Assembly (NCBI GenBank): GCA_964405735.1
Contig: CAYOPD010000153.1
Coordinates: 1 to 9,105 of the forward strand
Direction of reading: 5' to 3'
From: JADJLQ01 sp964405735
GTDB taxonomy: Bacteria > Bacteroidota > Bacteroidia > Chitinophagales > Saprospiraceae
Length of the DNA: 9,105 bases
Numbering within the stretch: position 1 is the stretch's first letter; every line of letters begins with the position of its first letter. The translations under genes were made by a program, and so were the position numbers. Positions 1 through 7,031 of this stretch are shown in pieces. The notes under the pieces were generated by a model, which was not told the DNA's origin, did no database searches, and saw nothing but the letters and a program-made list of their open reading frames with translations.

Positions 1-46
1 ATAAACAATTCATCATCCCCCAGACTGCGTTAAATTTTTGGCCGGA

Positions 47-64
47 TTAAACCTCCGGGTTTAA
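47..64. repeat. Perfect 7-bp inverted repeat upstream of the DUF1800 gene
   Basis: TTAAACC (47-53) and GGTTTAA (58-64) are exact reverse complements around a TCCG tetraloop. No T-run follows on either strand, so it does not look like a classical terminator. It lies about 85 nt upstream of the DUF1800 start and could sit in the 5' leader of that transcript or in the 3' tail of an upstream gene outside the window. I found no clear TTG/TAnnTTTG promoter in positions 1-150. Confidence 0.4.
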
Positions 65-150
65 GAAACACTCCATCTTTTAAATAAAATTATAAACAAG
101 GATATGGTAATCTGTTAAAATCAGGTTTCCTATTTATTCAAAGCGTGCAT

Positions 151-1830
151 ATGACAAATAACTCAAAGGCTCCAGCCCCGGACCGGCTGAAGCAACTGGA
201 CGATCTATTATTTGAACAACAGAGCCCCACTCCGACCTCCGGCCTGAATCCCTACACCGGACCATGGACCCGGAAACAAGTCATCCACCTGCTGAAACGA
301 TGCCTGTTTGGCGCTAAAAAAGCCGATGTGGATTATTTTGTGAGCAGCTCTCCGGCTGCTGCCGTGAATGAACTTCTTTCGGTTTCTCCGTCCCCCCAAC
401 CCCCCTTGAACCATTATACCCTGATGTATAATATTCAGGATCCTAATGTACCTTCGGGCCAGACCTGGATCAATGCTCCATGGCTCATCAGTGCTACGGG
501 AGGCTTGCAGGAAGGCTTCCGGTTCAAGTCATTTGTATGTTGGTGGTATGAACGAATGATTACCCAAAACAGAAGCATCACCGAAAAAATGGTCCTGTTT
601 TTTCATAACCTCCTGGCCACGGAATACCGCGATACCAACCGGGCCCGATGGACCTATCTCAACAATAAACTCTATCGTGAACATGCCCTGGGAAATTACA
701 AGTCCCTGGTGCGCAAAGTAAGCACCGATGTACAGATGCTCCGTTATCTGAATGGTTACCTCAACACCAAACGCGCCCCGGATGAAAACTACGCCCGGGA
801 ATTGCAGGAATTGTTTACCCTGGGTGTAGGCAGCGGTTATTCCGAAACAGATGTGCAGGAAGCGGCCAAGGTGCTCACAGGTTACCGCATCGACAATACC
901 GGCACGGCGGCCAGCAGCGTGTATAGTTTTGACCCAACCAAGCATCATACCGGCAATAAAACCTTTTCGGATTTTTACGCGGGCAAAACCATCACCGGCC
1001 GCACCGGTTCGGAGGGGCAAAAAGAACTGGATGAACTGATCGATATGATTTTCTCCCGGGAGGAGGTTTCCAAATTCATCTGCCGGGAGCTTTACCGCTT
1101 TTTTGTGCATTACAATGTGGATGCCATCATTGAGACCAATATCATCGAACCCCTGGCCCTTATATTCCGCAATAATAATTATGAAATTGTGCCTGTCCTG
1201 AGGCAACTCCTGGGCAGCCAGCATTTTTTTGATAGCCTGGCCAATGGGGGCATGATCAAAAGCCCTGTGGATTTCCTGGCCGGCATGGTCCGGGAATTTA
1301 ATATTCCCCTGCCGCCTTCCAATCCCATCGTACCCTATTATCCGGTATTTGACAAAATCGGTACGGAAGCCGCCCTGCAAGACCAGGAAATAGGCAATCC
1401 GGTCAATGTGGCCGGCTGGCCGGCTTATTATCAGGCCCCGGCCTTCCACCGTCTTTGGATCAGCGCCAATACCCTTCAAAAGCGGAACAAATATTCGGAT
1501 ACCCTCGTCGGCAATGGCTTTAATGTTCGTGGCTTTCGTTTCAAAATAAATGTACTGGCTTATGCAGCCGGTTTGTCCAATCCCGCCGATCCCAATGCCC
1601 TGGTCCAGGACAGCATCGATTACCTGCTCCGGGAAGACCTGTCCCAAAACACAAAAGATTACCTGAAATCGTTCCTGCTGACCGGGCAAACCAACGACAG
1701 TTACTGGACCAGCGCCTGGAACAGTTATATCGCCAGCCCAACCGACAAAGCTGCCGTCAATACCGTCACCACCCGCCTGATCAATCTCTATAAATATATG
1801 ATGGACCTGGCAGAATACCAGTTGATGTGA
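151..1830 (+). CDS. DUF1800 family protein
   Basis: 559 aa if started at ATG 151; an in-frame GTG lies two codons earlier at 145, and the frame is open back to a stop at 85-87 without another ATG. The family is recognised from its hallmark NYARELQELFTLG (residues 213-225), the N-terminal RKQVIHLLKRCLFG segment, KMVLFFHNLLAT, HHTGNKTF, ICRELYRFFVHYN and IKSPVDFLAGMVREF, spread over nearly the full length as in complete family members. The molecular function of DUF1800 is not established. No signal peptide, lipobox or membrane segment is visible, unlike its neighbour. The next gene starts about 20 nt after the stop codon, so the two are almost certainly co-transcribed; adjacency of DUF1800 and DUF1501 genes is a recurrent arrangement, suggesting a joint role. 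No Shine-Dalgarno site is seen, normal for Bacteroidota. Family call is firm, role unknown. Confidence 0.92.
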   Translation: MTNNSKAPAPDRLKQLDDLLFEQQSPTPTSGLNPYTGPWTRKQVIHLLKRCLFGAKKADVDYFVSSSPAAAVNELLSVSPSPQPPLNHYTLMYNIQDPNVPSGQTWINAPWLISATGGLQEGFRFKSFVCWWYERMITQNRSITEKMVLFFHNLLATEYRDTNRARWTYLNNKLYREHALGNYKSLVRKVSTDVQMLRYLNGYLNTKRAPDENYARELQELFTLGVGSGYSETDVQEAAKVLTGYRIDNTGTAASSVYSFDPTKHHTGNKTFSDFYAGKTITGRTGSEGQKELDELIDMIFSREEVSKFICRELYRFFVHYNVDAIIETNIIEPLALIFRNNNYEIVPVLRQLLGSQHFFDSLANGGMIKSPVDFLAGMVREFNIPLPPSNPIVPYYPVFDKIGTEAALQDQEIGNPVNVAGWPAYYQAPAFHRLWISANTLQKRNKYSDTLVGNGFNVRGFRFKINVLAYAAGLSNPADPNALVQDSIDYLLREDLSQNTKDYLKSFLLTGQTNDSYWTSAWNSYIASPTDKAAVNTVTTRLINLYKYMMDLAEYQLM

Positions 1831-1850
1831 TCCTTTAAACCTCAGTGAAT

Positions 1851-3710
1851 ATGAAAAGACGTCAGTTTATAAAAACAATGGCCCCGGTGGCCCTGCCGGT
1901 GGTGATCCCGGGTATTGCCATGCAGGCATACAGCCGCAATCCTTTTATGGATATCCTGCCCTTTATCAACACGGACCGTGTCCTGGTGATGATCCAGTTT
2001 ACCGGGGGCTGTGATGGCCTCAATATGGTCATCCCCGTGGATCAGTATACCCAGTTGGCCAATGCGCGGAGCAATATCATCCTGCCCCAATCCTCCATTC
2101 TTTCTTTGAATGGCACTCTTGCTACAGGTTTTCATCCGGCGCTTACGGAATTAAGGGGCATGTATGATGATGGCAGGGTTTCGGTCATCCAGGGAGTGGC
2201 CTATGCCGATCAGAATTTTTCCCATTTTCGCTCCACCGATATCTGGATGACGGGTTCGGGATCCAGCCAGGTCCTGACCACGGGCTGGAGTGGCCGCTAT
2301 CTGGACTATGAATACCCGGGTGCGCCGGGAGCCTATCCTTCGGAGTCCATGCCCGATCCCTTAGCCATCCAGATAGGCAATTCCGTATCCCAGGTTTTCT
2401 GGGGCGCAAATGGAGTGCTCGGTTATTCCCTGGAAAACACAAGCAGTTTTTATAATATCGTCAATGGCACTTCGGATCCTGTACCGGAAACCTATTTCGG
2501 GGACGAACTCCTCTATCTCCGTGAAGTTTCGAGATCAGCCAATGCGTATGCCCAAGCCGTTGCGAATGCTTCCAATGCCGTGACCACCCAGTTCAGCGGC
2601 TATCCTTCAGGAAACACCCTGGCCGATCACCTCAAAATCGTAGCCCGCCTGATCAAAGGAGGACTTCGGACCCGGATGTACCTCGTGAGTCTTGGCAGCT
2701 TCGATACCCATTCCAACCAGGTCAATACGGATAACCTGACCGGTACCCAGCCCAACCTTTTGAGCCAGTTTTCCAAGGCCGTGAACGCTTTTTATGAGGA
2801 CCTCCGATACCTGCAGATCGACCATCGCGTGATGGGGATGACCTTCAGCGAGTTTGGGCGGCGGATCAAATCCAATGCATCCCGCGGTACGGATCATGGT
2901 ATGGCGGCGCCTTTGTTTGTTTTTGGTTCAGGCATCCAGGGGGGCCTGGTGGGTTCCAATCCCCTCATCCCGGCAGCGGCCACCAGCAACGACAATGTGG
3001 CCATGCAACACGATTACCGACAGGTATACAGCACCATTCTCAAAGACTGGTTTTGCGCCCCTGCCCAGGAAATGAATGCCATCTTCAGCAGTACCTGGCC
3101 AACCCTTGGTTTTATCCAACCCACCGCTGCAGGTCAATGCAATCCCGTTCTTATTGCGGCTAAAGACATAAACCTCGATGTGGAAATCTTAAAAAACGGA
3201 GACCATGCCCTCAGTTGGGATGTTCAACACGAGGAGGCAGGTACTACTTATGAAATCCAATTCAGTCCCGATGGCCAGTCCTTCCAGGGAATCGGTACCC
3301 TTTCTTCTGATGGCGCATTGAATAGAACGGAGTATCAGTATTTACATTATCCTTCCCGGGAAAAGACTTTTTATTACCGTATTAAGAGCCTCGGCCCCGG
3401 CAACGAGGAAACCTACAGCAATACCGTTGTTAAAAGACCAGCTACCTTATCCGTTTCCGTTTATCCCATTCCTGCCGTCCATTTTATCAATGTCAAGATG
3501 AACCGTTTGGAGGAAAACCAGGCCTATCAATTACGACTGGTGAGCGTCACCGGCGCCCTGGTATGGCAAAGCAAGGTCCAAGGCAGTGAATTTTCCGCTT
3601 CGGTTTTTCGGATCCCGGTTTCGAACCTGGGTCCGGGGAATTATGTATTGCAGGTGCAGGATGAGGAAGGACTGGCAAGCAGTCAGAAAATAATGATTGC
3701 GGGAAAATAG
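1851..3710 (+). CDS. DUF1501 family protein with Tat-like leader and T9SS C-terminal sorting domain
   Basis: 619 aa from ATG 1851; a GTG two codons upstream (1845) is less likely because the ATG places the twin arginines at residues 3-4. The N-terminus MKRRQFIKTM followed by a hydrophobic stretch to about residue 28 (AYS) resembles a Tat signal. The DUF1501 core, a family I recall as related to the alkaline phosphatase/sulfatase fold, shows GGCDGLN (52-58), a VSVIQGVAY and SHFRSTDIW block, GSFDTHSNQ (from 282), FSEFGRR (332-338) and GTDHG (346-350). The core ends near residue 435. Residues about 440-528 form a fibronectin-III-like segment (YEIQFSPDGQSF, FYYRIKSL). Residues about 531-619 match a type A T9SS sorting domain: VYPIPA near its start, then GNYVLQVQ and a short basic end. 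It likely follows the DUF1800 gene in one operon. The substrate or enzymatic role is unknown. Confidence 0.93.
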   Translation: MKRRQFIKTMAPVALPVVIPGIAMQAYSRNPFMDILPFINTDRVLVMIQFTGGCDGLNMVIPVDQYTQLANARSNIILPQSSILSLNGTLATGFHPALTELRGMYDDGRVSVIQGVAYADQNFSHFRSTDIWMTGSGSSQVLTTGWSGRYLDYEYPGAPGAYPSESMPDPLAIQIGNSVSQVFWGANGVLGYSLENTSSFYNIVNGTSDPVPETYFGDELLYLREVSRSANAYAQAVANASNAVTTQFSGYPSGNTLADHLKIVARLIKGGLRTRMYLVSLGSFDTHSNQVNTDNLTGTQPNLLSQFSKAVNAFYEDLRYLQIDHRVMGMTFSEFGRRIKSNASRGTDHGMAAPLFVFGSGIQGGLVGSNPLIPAAATSNDNVAMQHDYRQVYSTILKDWFCAPAQEMNAIFSSTWPTLGFIQPTAAGQCNPVLIAAKDINLDVEILKNGDHALSWDVQHEEAGTTYEIQFSPDGQSFQGIGTLSSDGALNRTEYQYLHYPSREKTFYYRIKSLGPGNEETYSNTVVKRPATLSVSVYPIPAVHFINVKMNRLEENQAYQLRLVSVTGALVWQSKVQGSEFSASVFRIPVSNLGPGNYVLQVQDEEGLASSQKIMIAGK

Positions 3711-3725
3711 GATAGGGCCACCTTA

Positions 3726-3760
3726 CTCTAACCTCTGACCTCGCACCACTGACCTTAAAC
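3726..3760. repeat. Degenerate heptamer tandem repeat, consensus CTCTGAC
   Basis: Five consecutive 7-nt units can be read without gaps: CTCTAAC, CTCTGAC, CTCGCAC, CACTGAC and CTTAAAC. All begin with C and end in AC. The tract starts 15 nt after the DUF1501 stop codon. About 20 nt further on, 3780-3801 holds related units ending in AAC (CCCCAAC, CCCGAAC, TCGAAC) but with broken 7-nt phasing. The period is visible directly; the function is unknown. Confidence 0.6.
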
Positions 3761-3910
3761 AAAACAGGGAGCCGGATTTCCCCAACTCCCCGAACTCGAA
3801 CTATTATTCAAAAACTTATCTCAAAATGATATTTCAAAGTTATCGGGAGTAAGCGAAAGAAGTTGGTATCAATTGTTACTTAAGACGGAAGGGGATTATC
3901 ATGGGTCAGC

Positions 3911-3947
3911 AATAAAAAGCAGTGTGGCCGAAATCCAACCCCACTGC
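3911..3947 (-). terminator. Rho-independent terminator of the DUF2202 gene pair
   Basis: Read on the minus strand, GCAGTGGGG (3947-3939) pairs with CCACACTGC (3927-3919) with one mismatch around an 11-nt loop, and TTTTTATT follows at once (3918-3911). It begins 24 nt past the stop codon of the minus-strand gene ending at 3972, as expected for an intrinsic terminator. Confidence 0.8.
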
Positions 3948-3971
3948 CTCAAAATGCTTTCATTGATTCAC

Positions 3972-4574
3972 TCACTTTGCTTTGCAACATCCCCGTTCAT
4001 TGCCTCCGGCGATTTCGTCAAATTGTTTTTTAGTCATCTTTACCGGGCTATAATCAACCCCGCTGGATTTAAGCCTTCTGACAAAAGCATTCAGGTGATT
4101 TTCTGAGGCTCTTTTCAGATAACCAAAAACGCGGAGGATATCTGCATTTTGACTCTGGGCCATTCGGGCATCAAGATCCAGGATATCGATTTCCTCGATC
4201 AGGGCGCCTGTTTTCAGGCCGGCAGCCATCGATGCGGATCCCTCTTTTGCCAGTTCGGCATATAAATTCTGAAGTAGCCCGTTTTGAAATTTACCCGGCT
4301 CGCCCGCCGTTTTTTCGATGGGGTCTTCCAGCTTATAAGACATGATCAATGTTTTAATCTGGTCCATATGGGTTTGTTCGCTGAAACGGATATGGCCGAA
4401 GGGATTCACTCCCCATTTTTCATAAAACAATTCATAAGCGTCCCTGGCCAGTTTTTCTTCTTCCCGCATAAAAAGGATGCCGGCTTTTTCTTCCGCACTG
4501 AGCATGGCGGTCTCCTGAGCCTGAAAGGCGGGGGACAGCATCAGGGCGAACGCGATCAACAAATAGGATTTCAT
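3972..4574 (-). CDS. DUF2202 ferritin-like domain protein, predicted periplasmic
   Basis: 200 aa. A signal peptide is likely: MKSYLLIAFALMLSPAFQA, with cleavage near residue 19 before QE and no lipobox cysteine. DUF2202 is a helical ferritin-like family; its landmarks are MREEEKLARDAY (36-47), FSEQTHMD (64-71), GSAS (112-115), GALIEEIDI (123-131) and SENHLNAF (157-164). Glutamates of the EEE run, E66/H69, E127/E128 and E158/H160 are candidate metal ligands by analogy with diiron ferritin-like proteins; this is inference. The C-terminus is GCCKAK, with two adjacent cysteines not found in the neighbour. It lies 33 nt downstream of its paralogue (4608-5285) on the same strand and shares its terminator side, so one operon is likely. 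The specific function of the family is unknown to me. Confidence 0.88.
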   Translation of the reverse strand: MKSYLLIAFALMLSPAFQAQETAMLSAEEKAGILFMREEEKLARDAYELFYEKWGVNPFGHIRFSEQTHMDQIKTLIMSYKLEDPIEKTAGEPGKFQNGLLQNLYAELAKEGSASMAAGLKTGALIEEIDILDLDARMAQSQNADILRVFGYLKRASENHLNAFVRRLKSSGVDYSPVKMTKKQFDEIAGGNERGCCKAK

Positions 4575-4586
4575 GATATCATTTCG

Positions 4587-4596
4587 TTTAATTAAT
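4587..4596 (-). promoter_or_regulatory. AT-rich translation leader shared with the paralogous gene
   Basis: On the minus strand ATTAATTAAA ends 12 nt before the ATG at 4574. The identical decamer stands 9 nt before the start of the upstream paralogue (5304-5295). Bacteroidota often use AT-rich leaders rather than Shine-Dalgarno sites, so this is probably part of the ribosome-loading region and a relic of gene duplication. Confidence 0.45.
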
Positions 4597-4607
4597 GTTC
4601 GTTCGGA

Positions 4608-5285
4608 TTACCACCAGGGTCCCGTTTCCATTTGACCATTGATGATGGCCTCAAAGGCTTCCTGGCTGAGGAAAGAAGGGGTATAGGAGCCGTTCAGGCG
4701 GAGGACATTCCGGTAAAAGGACCTCAGGTGATTTCGGCTTCCCTTGATCAGGTTGTCATATACATAAAGGATGTCCTCATTGTCGATGTATTCTTTTGCG
4801 GTGAGGAGATCGTGGATATCCAGATCTTCAATATAGGCGCCGGTTTGATAGGCGGCTAGCAGCGAAGCGGATCCTCTTTCCATCAATTGCAGATAAAGGG
4901 TGTGCAGGGCCACATTGGCAAATACGCCTTCCCCGTCGGAGATTACCGGATCCGGGAGACCGTATTTGTTCAGAAGCTGCAGTACCGCGTCCATATGGGT
5001 TTGTTCACTGGCGGCGATGTTGGTGAAGATGTTTGCCTTCCATTTACGGGCCAGGCCGTTATAGACATCACGGGCGAGCTTTTCTTCTTCCCGCATGAAA
5101 TTGAGGCTGTTGATTTCCCCGGCGCTCAGGGATGCGATGGGATATTGGTTTACCCGCTGGCGCATGGCGGCTACATCAAAATTCGCATAGTCTTCAGGGA
5201 TGGCTTCCTCTTTAGTACAATGGCTCAAAAAGAACATGGCTGCCGCGATCCCGAAAAGCCCAAAAAACCTAATTGAAAGTTTCAT
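4608..5285 (-). CDS. DUF2202 ferritin-like domain lipoprotein
   Basis: 225 aa. The N-terminus carries a hydrophobic stretch (FFGLFGIAAAMFFLSHC) ending in a probable lipobox LSHC with C23 as lipidation site, then TKEEAIPED; histidine at -1 is atypical. The DUF2202 landmarks are MREEEKLARDVY (64-75), ASEQTHMD (92-99), GSAS (138-141), GAYIEDLDI (149-157) and GSRNHLRSF (182-190). They line up one-to-one with the downstream 200-aa paralogue, but the position of E158 there is R184 here. An extra segment of about 28 residues separates the lipid anchor from the domain. Export to the periplasm and membrane anchoring is predicted. It is the first gene of a probable two-gene operon, divergent from the S10 peptidase gene. 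Function beyond a ferritin-like fold is not known to me. Confidence 0.88.
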   Translation of the reverse strand: MKLSIRFFGLFGIAAAMFFLSHCTKEEAIPEDYANFDVAAMRQRVNQYPIASLSAGEINSLNFMREEEKLARDVYNGLARKWKANIFTNIAASEQTHMDAVLQLLNKYGLPDPVISDGEGVFANVALHTLYLQLMERGSASLLAAYQTGAYIEDLDIHDLLTAKEYIDNEDILYVYDNLIKGSRNHLRSFYRNVLRLNGSYTPSFLSQEAFEAIINGQMETGPWW

Positions 5286-5294
5286 TGTAAATGA

Positions 5295-5304
5295 TTTAAT
5301 TAAT
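5295..5304 (-). promoter_or_regulatory. AT-rich translation leader of the DUF2202 lipoprotein gene
   Basis: ATTAATTAAA on the minus strand, 9 nt before the start codon at 5285, is identical to the decamer before the downstream paralogue. Immediately upstream, GAACTTTG (minus strand of 5306-5313) is one base off the Bacteroidota -7 element TAnnTTTG, but no TTG lies at a suitable distance, so a promoter there is only a weak suggestion. Confidence 0.45.
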
Positions 5305-5343
5305 ACAAAGTTCGCCTTTATGAAGAGGGGGTAGTGGTATCAT

Positions 5344-5376
5344 TTGTTACGCAAAACCATCTTTTCCTTAAGTTTG
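5344..5376 (+). promoter_or_regulatory. Bacteroidota-type promoter of the S10 peptidase gene
   Basis: TAAGTTTG at 5369-5376 is an exact match to the -7 element TAnnTTTG, and TTG at 5344-5346 lies 22 nt upstream, within the 17-23 nt spacing described for Flavobacterium-type promoters. It predicts transcription starting about 14 nt before ATG 5397. This argues for that start over the in-frame codon at 5334, which would lie upstream of the promoter. Confidence 0.55.
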
Positions 5377-5396
5377 CCTCCTTAATTCACTTCCAA

Positions 5397-6956
5397 ATGA
5401 AAAAGACCACTTTTTTTATTTTATCCTTTTTCCTTGTTTTAGCGGGTTCAGCGCAAAACCGCCCGTCTCCAGGCACGCCGCCCGCCATACCTGCTGCCCC
5501 ACCGGCCCCTGCCACTAAAGAAGAAAAAAAACAATCCACCGACATCGTCTTCAACCCGGAATCCTCGGTGGTGACCCAGCATGAAATCACCATCAAAGGC
5601 CAGCGTGTGCCTTTTAAAGCCACAGCCGGCACCCTGCCTGTCTGGGATGAAGATGGTAAAACCCTTGCCGGTTTGTTTTATACCTATTACGAGCGCACCG
5701 ATGTTCGGGACCGGGACAGCCGGCCCATCATTGTTTCGTTCAATGGCGGTCCGGGCAGTGCCTCAGTCTGGATGCATATCGCTTATACCGGACCTGTAGT
5801 GCTGAATATTGATGATGAAGGTTATCCGGTGCAGCCTTATGGATTTAAAGACAATCCCCATTCCGTCCTGGATGTTGCAGATATCGTGTATGTGGACCCG
5901 GTCAATACCGGGTATTCGAGAGCGGTCAGCAAGGATATTCCCAGAAACCGGTTTTTCGGGGTCAATGCCGATATCAAATACCTGGCGGAATGGATCGGGA
6001 CCTTTATGACCCGCTACAATCGCTGGGCTTCGCCCAAATACCTGATAGGTGAAAGTTATGGAACCACCCGGGTCTCCGGCCTGGCCCTTGAACTTCAGGA
6101 AAACCAGTGGATGTATTTCAACGGAGTCATCCTGGTGTCGCCCACCAACCTGGGATTGGTACGCAGCGCCCCCCAAACGGCCGCCCTGCGCCTGCCTTAT
6201 TTCGCCGCCACAGCCTGGTATCACAAAAAACTACCTGCAGACCTGCAGCAAAAAGACCTCACCGCCATGCTGCCCGAAGTGGAAAACTTCACGATGAACG
6301 AATTGCTCACGGCAATCAACAAGGGAAGCATGCTTCCGGAGGCGGAAAGAAAGAACATCGCCCAGAAAATGGCACGTTATTCGGGCATCGACGCTGCAGT
6401 CTACCTTCAAAACAACCTGGATGTATCCACTGCATTGTTCTGGAAAGAATTGTTACGGGATGAAGGGTACACCGTGGGCAGGCTGGATTCCCGCTACAAG
6501 GGGGTGGACCTCAAGGATGCCGGCGAGCGGCCTGATTACAATTCAGAACTTACGAGCTGGCTCCACGCATTTACTCCCCCGATAAACATGTACCTCCGCG
6601 AAAAACTCAATTTTAAGACCGATCTCAAGTACAATATGTTTGGCCCCGTACGTCCATGGGACGACAGCAACAACAACACCGGGATGAACCTCGGCAAGGC
6701 CATGTCTTCCAATCCCTACCTCCACGTGATGGTCCAGTCCGGTTATTACGACGGCGCCTGCGACTATTTCAGTGCCCAGTACAATATGTGGCAGATCGAT
6801 CCGGCCGGCAAATTCAAGGACCGTGTAAGCTGGAAAGGTTATCGCAGCGGCCATATGATGTACCTGCGCAAGGAAGACCTGGCAAGCAGCAATGAAGACA
6901 TCCGGCAGTTTTTGAAAATGACAAGTACAAAACCGGGACAGCCGGCGAAGTATTGA
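5397..6956 (+). CDS. Secreted serine carboxypeptidase, peptidase family S10
   Basis: 519 aa from ATG 5397. This start is preferred because it begins a clean signal peptide (MKKTTFFILSFFLVLAGSAQ) and lies just after a good promoter. The mature N-terminus is rich in Pro and Ala (about residues 21-40), probably a flexible linker or pro-segment. Family S10 removes C-terminal residues from peptides. The signature parts are present: oxyanion-hole NGGPGS (116-121), nucleophile S220 in GESYG, D452 in the SGYYDGACDY block and H486 in SGHM, so the enzyme should be active. Length is normal for the family. It is transcribed alone, divergently from the DUF2202 lipoprotein gene across 111 nt. Periplasmic or extracellular location is inferred from the signal peptide; there is no T9SS tail. 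A role in peptide scavenging is likely but unproven. Confidence 0.94.
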   Translation: MKKTTFFILSFFLVLAGSAQNRPSPGTPPAIPAAPPAPATKEEKKQSTDIVFNPESSVVTQHEITIKGQRVPFKATAGTLPVWDEDGKTLAGLFYTYYERTDVRDRDSRPIIVSFNGGPGSASVWMHIAYTGPVVLNIDDEGYPVQPYGFKDNPHSVLDVADIVYVDPVNTGYSRAVSKDIPRNRFFGVNADIKYLAEWIGTFMTRYNRWASPKYLIGESYGTTRVSGLALELQENQWMYFNGVILVSPTNLGLVRSAPQTAALRLPYFAATAWYHKKLPADLQQKDLTAMLPEVENFTMNELLTAINKGSMLPEAERKNIAQKMARYSGIDAAVYLQNNLDVSTALFWKELLRDEGYTVGRLDSRYKGVDLKDAGERPDYNSELTSWLHAFTPPINMYLREKLNFKTDLKYNMFGPVRPWDDSNNNTGMNLGKAMSSNPYLHVMVQSGYYDGACDYFSAQYNMWQIDPAGKFKDRVSWKGYRSGHMMYLRKEDLASSNEDIRQFLKMTSTKPGQPAKY

Positions 6957-6958
6957 TT

Positions 6959-7031
6959 GGGTAAACGGTCAAGGGTAAAGGGGAAAGGGAGAAAAAGGAT
7001 GAGGAGGAATGGAGACAGGAGAAATGGAGTA
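6959..7031. repeat. Degenerate heptamer-type purine-rich tract, consensus GGGTAAA then GGAGAMA
   Basis: Starting 2 nt after the peptidase stop, five ungapped 7-nt units can be read: GGGTAAA, CGGTCAA, GGGTAAA, GGGGAAA and GGGAGAA (6959-6993). After a short interruption, GAGGAAT, GGAGACA, GGAGAAA and TGGAGTA follow at 7004-7031, again in 7-nt steps. CAGTTGG and CAAGTTG (7038-7051) may be a further pair. The plus strand is almost pure purine over about 70 nt. It parallels the heptamer tract after the DUF1501 gene. Confidence 0.55.

Larger units (their letters stand above)
3711..3971. other. Convergent intergenic gap
   Basis: This 261-nt gap separates the plus-strand DUF1501 gene from the minus-strand DUF2202 genes. 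It holds a degenerate 7-nt tandem repeat close to the DUF1501 stop, a second small cluster of similar units at 3780-3801, and the terminator of the DUF2202 pair. No convincing gene is seen. For the plus strand, only a weak 5-bp stem (GGGAG 3767-3771 with CTCCC 3786-3790, no T-run) could be found. Confidence 0.7.

Noticed and set aside
529..1689. Long minus-strand open frame of 386 codons opposite the DUF1800 gene
   Set aside because: It is fully antisense to a gene with clear family motifs, its translation shows no recognisable domain, and long antisense frames are common opposite codon-biased genes.
3767..3790. GGGAG/CTCCC hairpin as terminator of the DUF1501 gene
   Set aside because: The stem has only 5 bp with a 14-nt loop and no T-run follows it.
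3873..4106. Plus-strand 77-codon frame in the convergent gap
   Set aside because: It runs across the minus-strand terminator and into the DUF2202 coding region, and its translation has no recognisable features.
5334..5396. Upstream in-frame GTG start of the S10 peptidase, adding 21 residues
   Set aside because: The extension lies on top of the promoter and would bury the signal peptide; ATG 5397 gives a standard leader.
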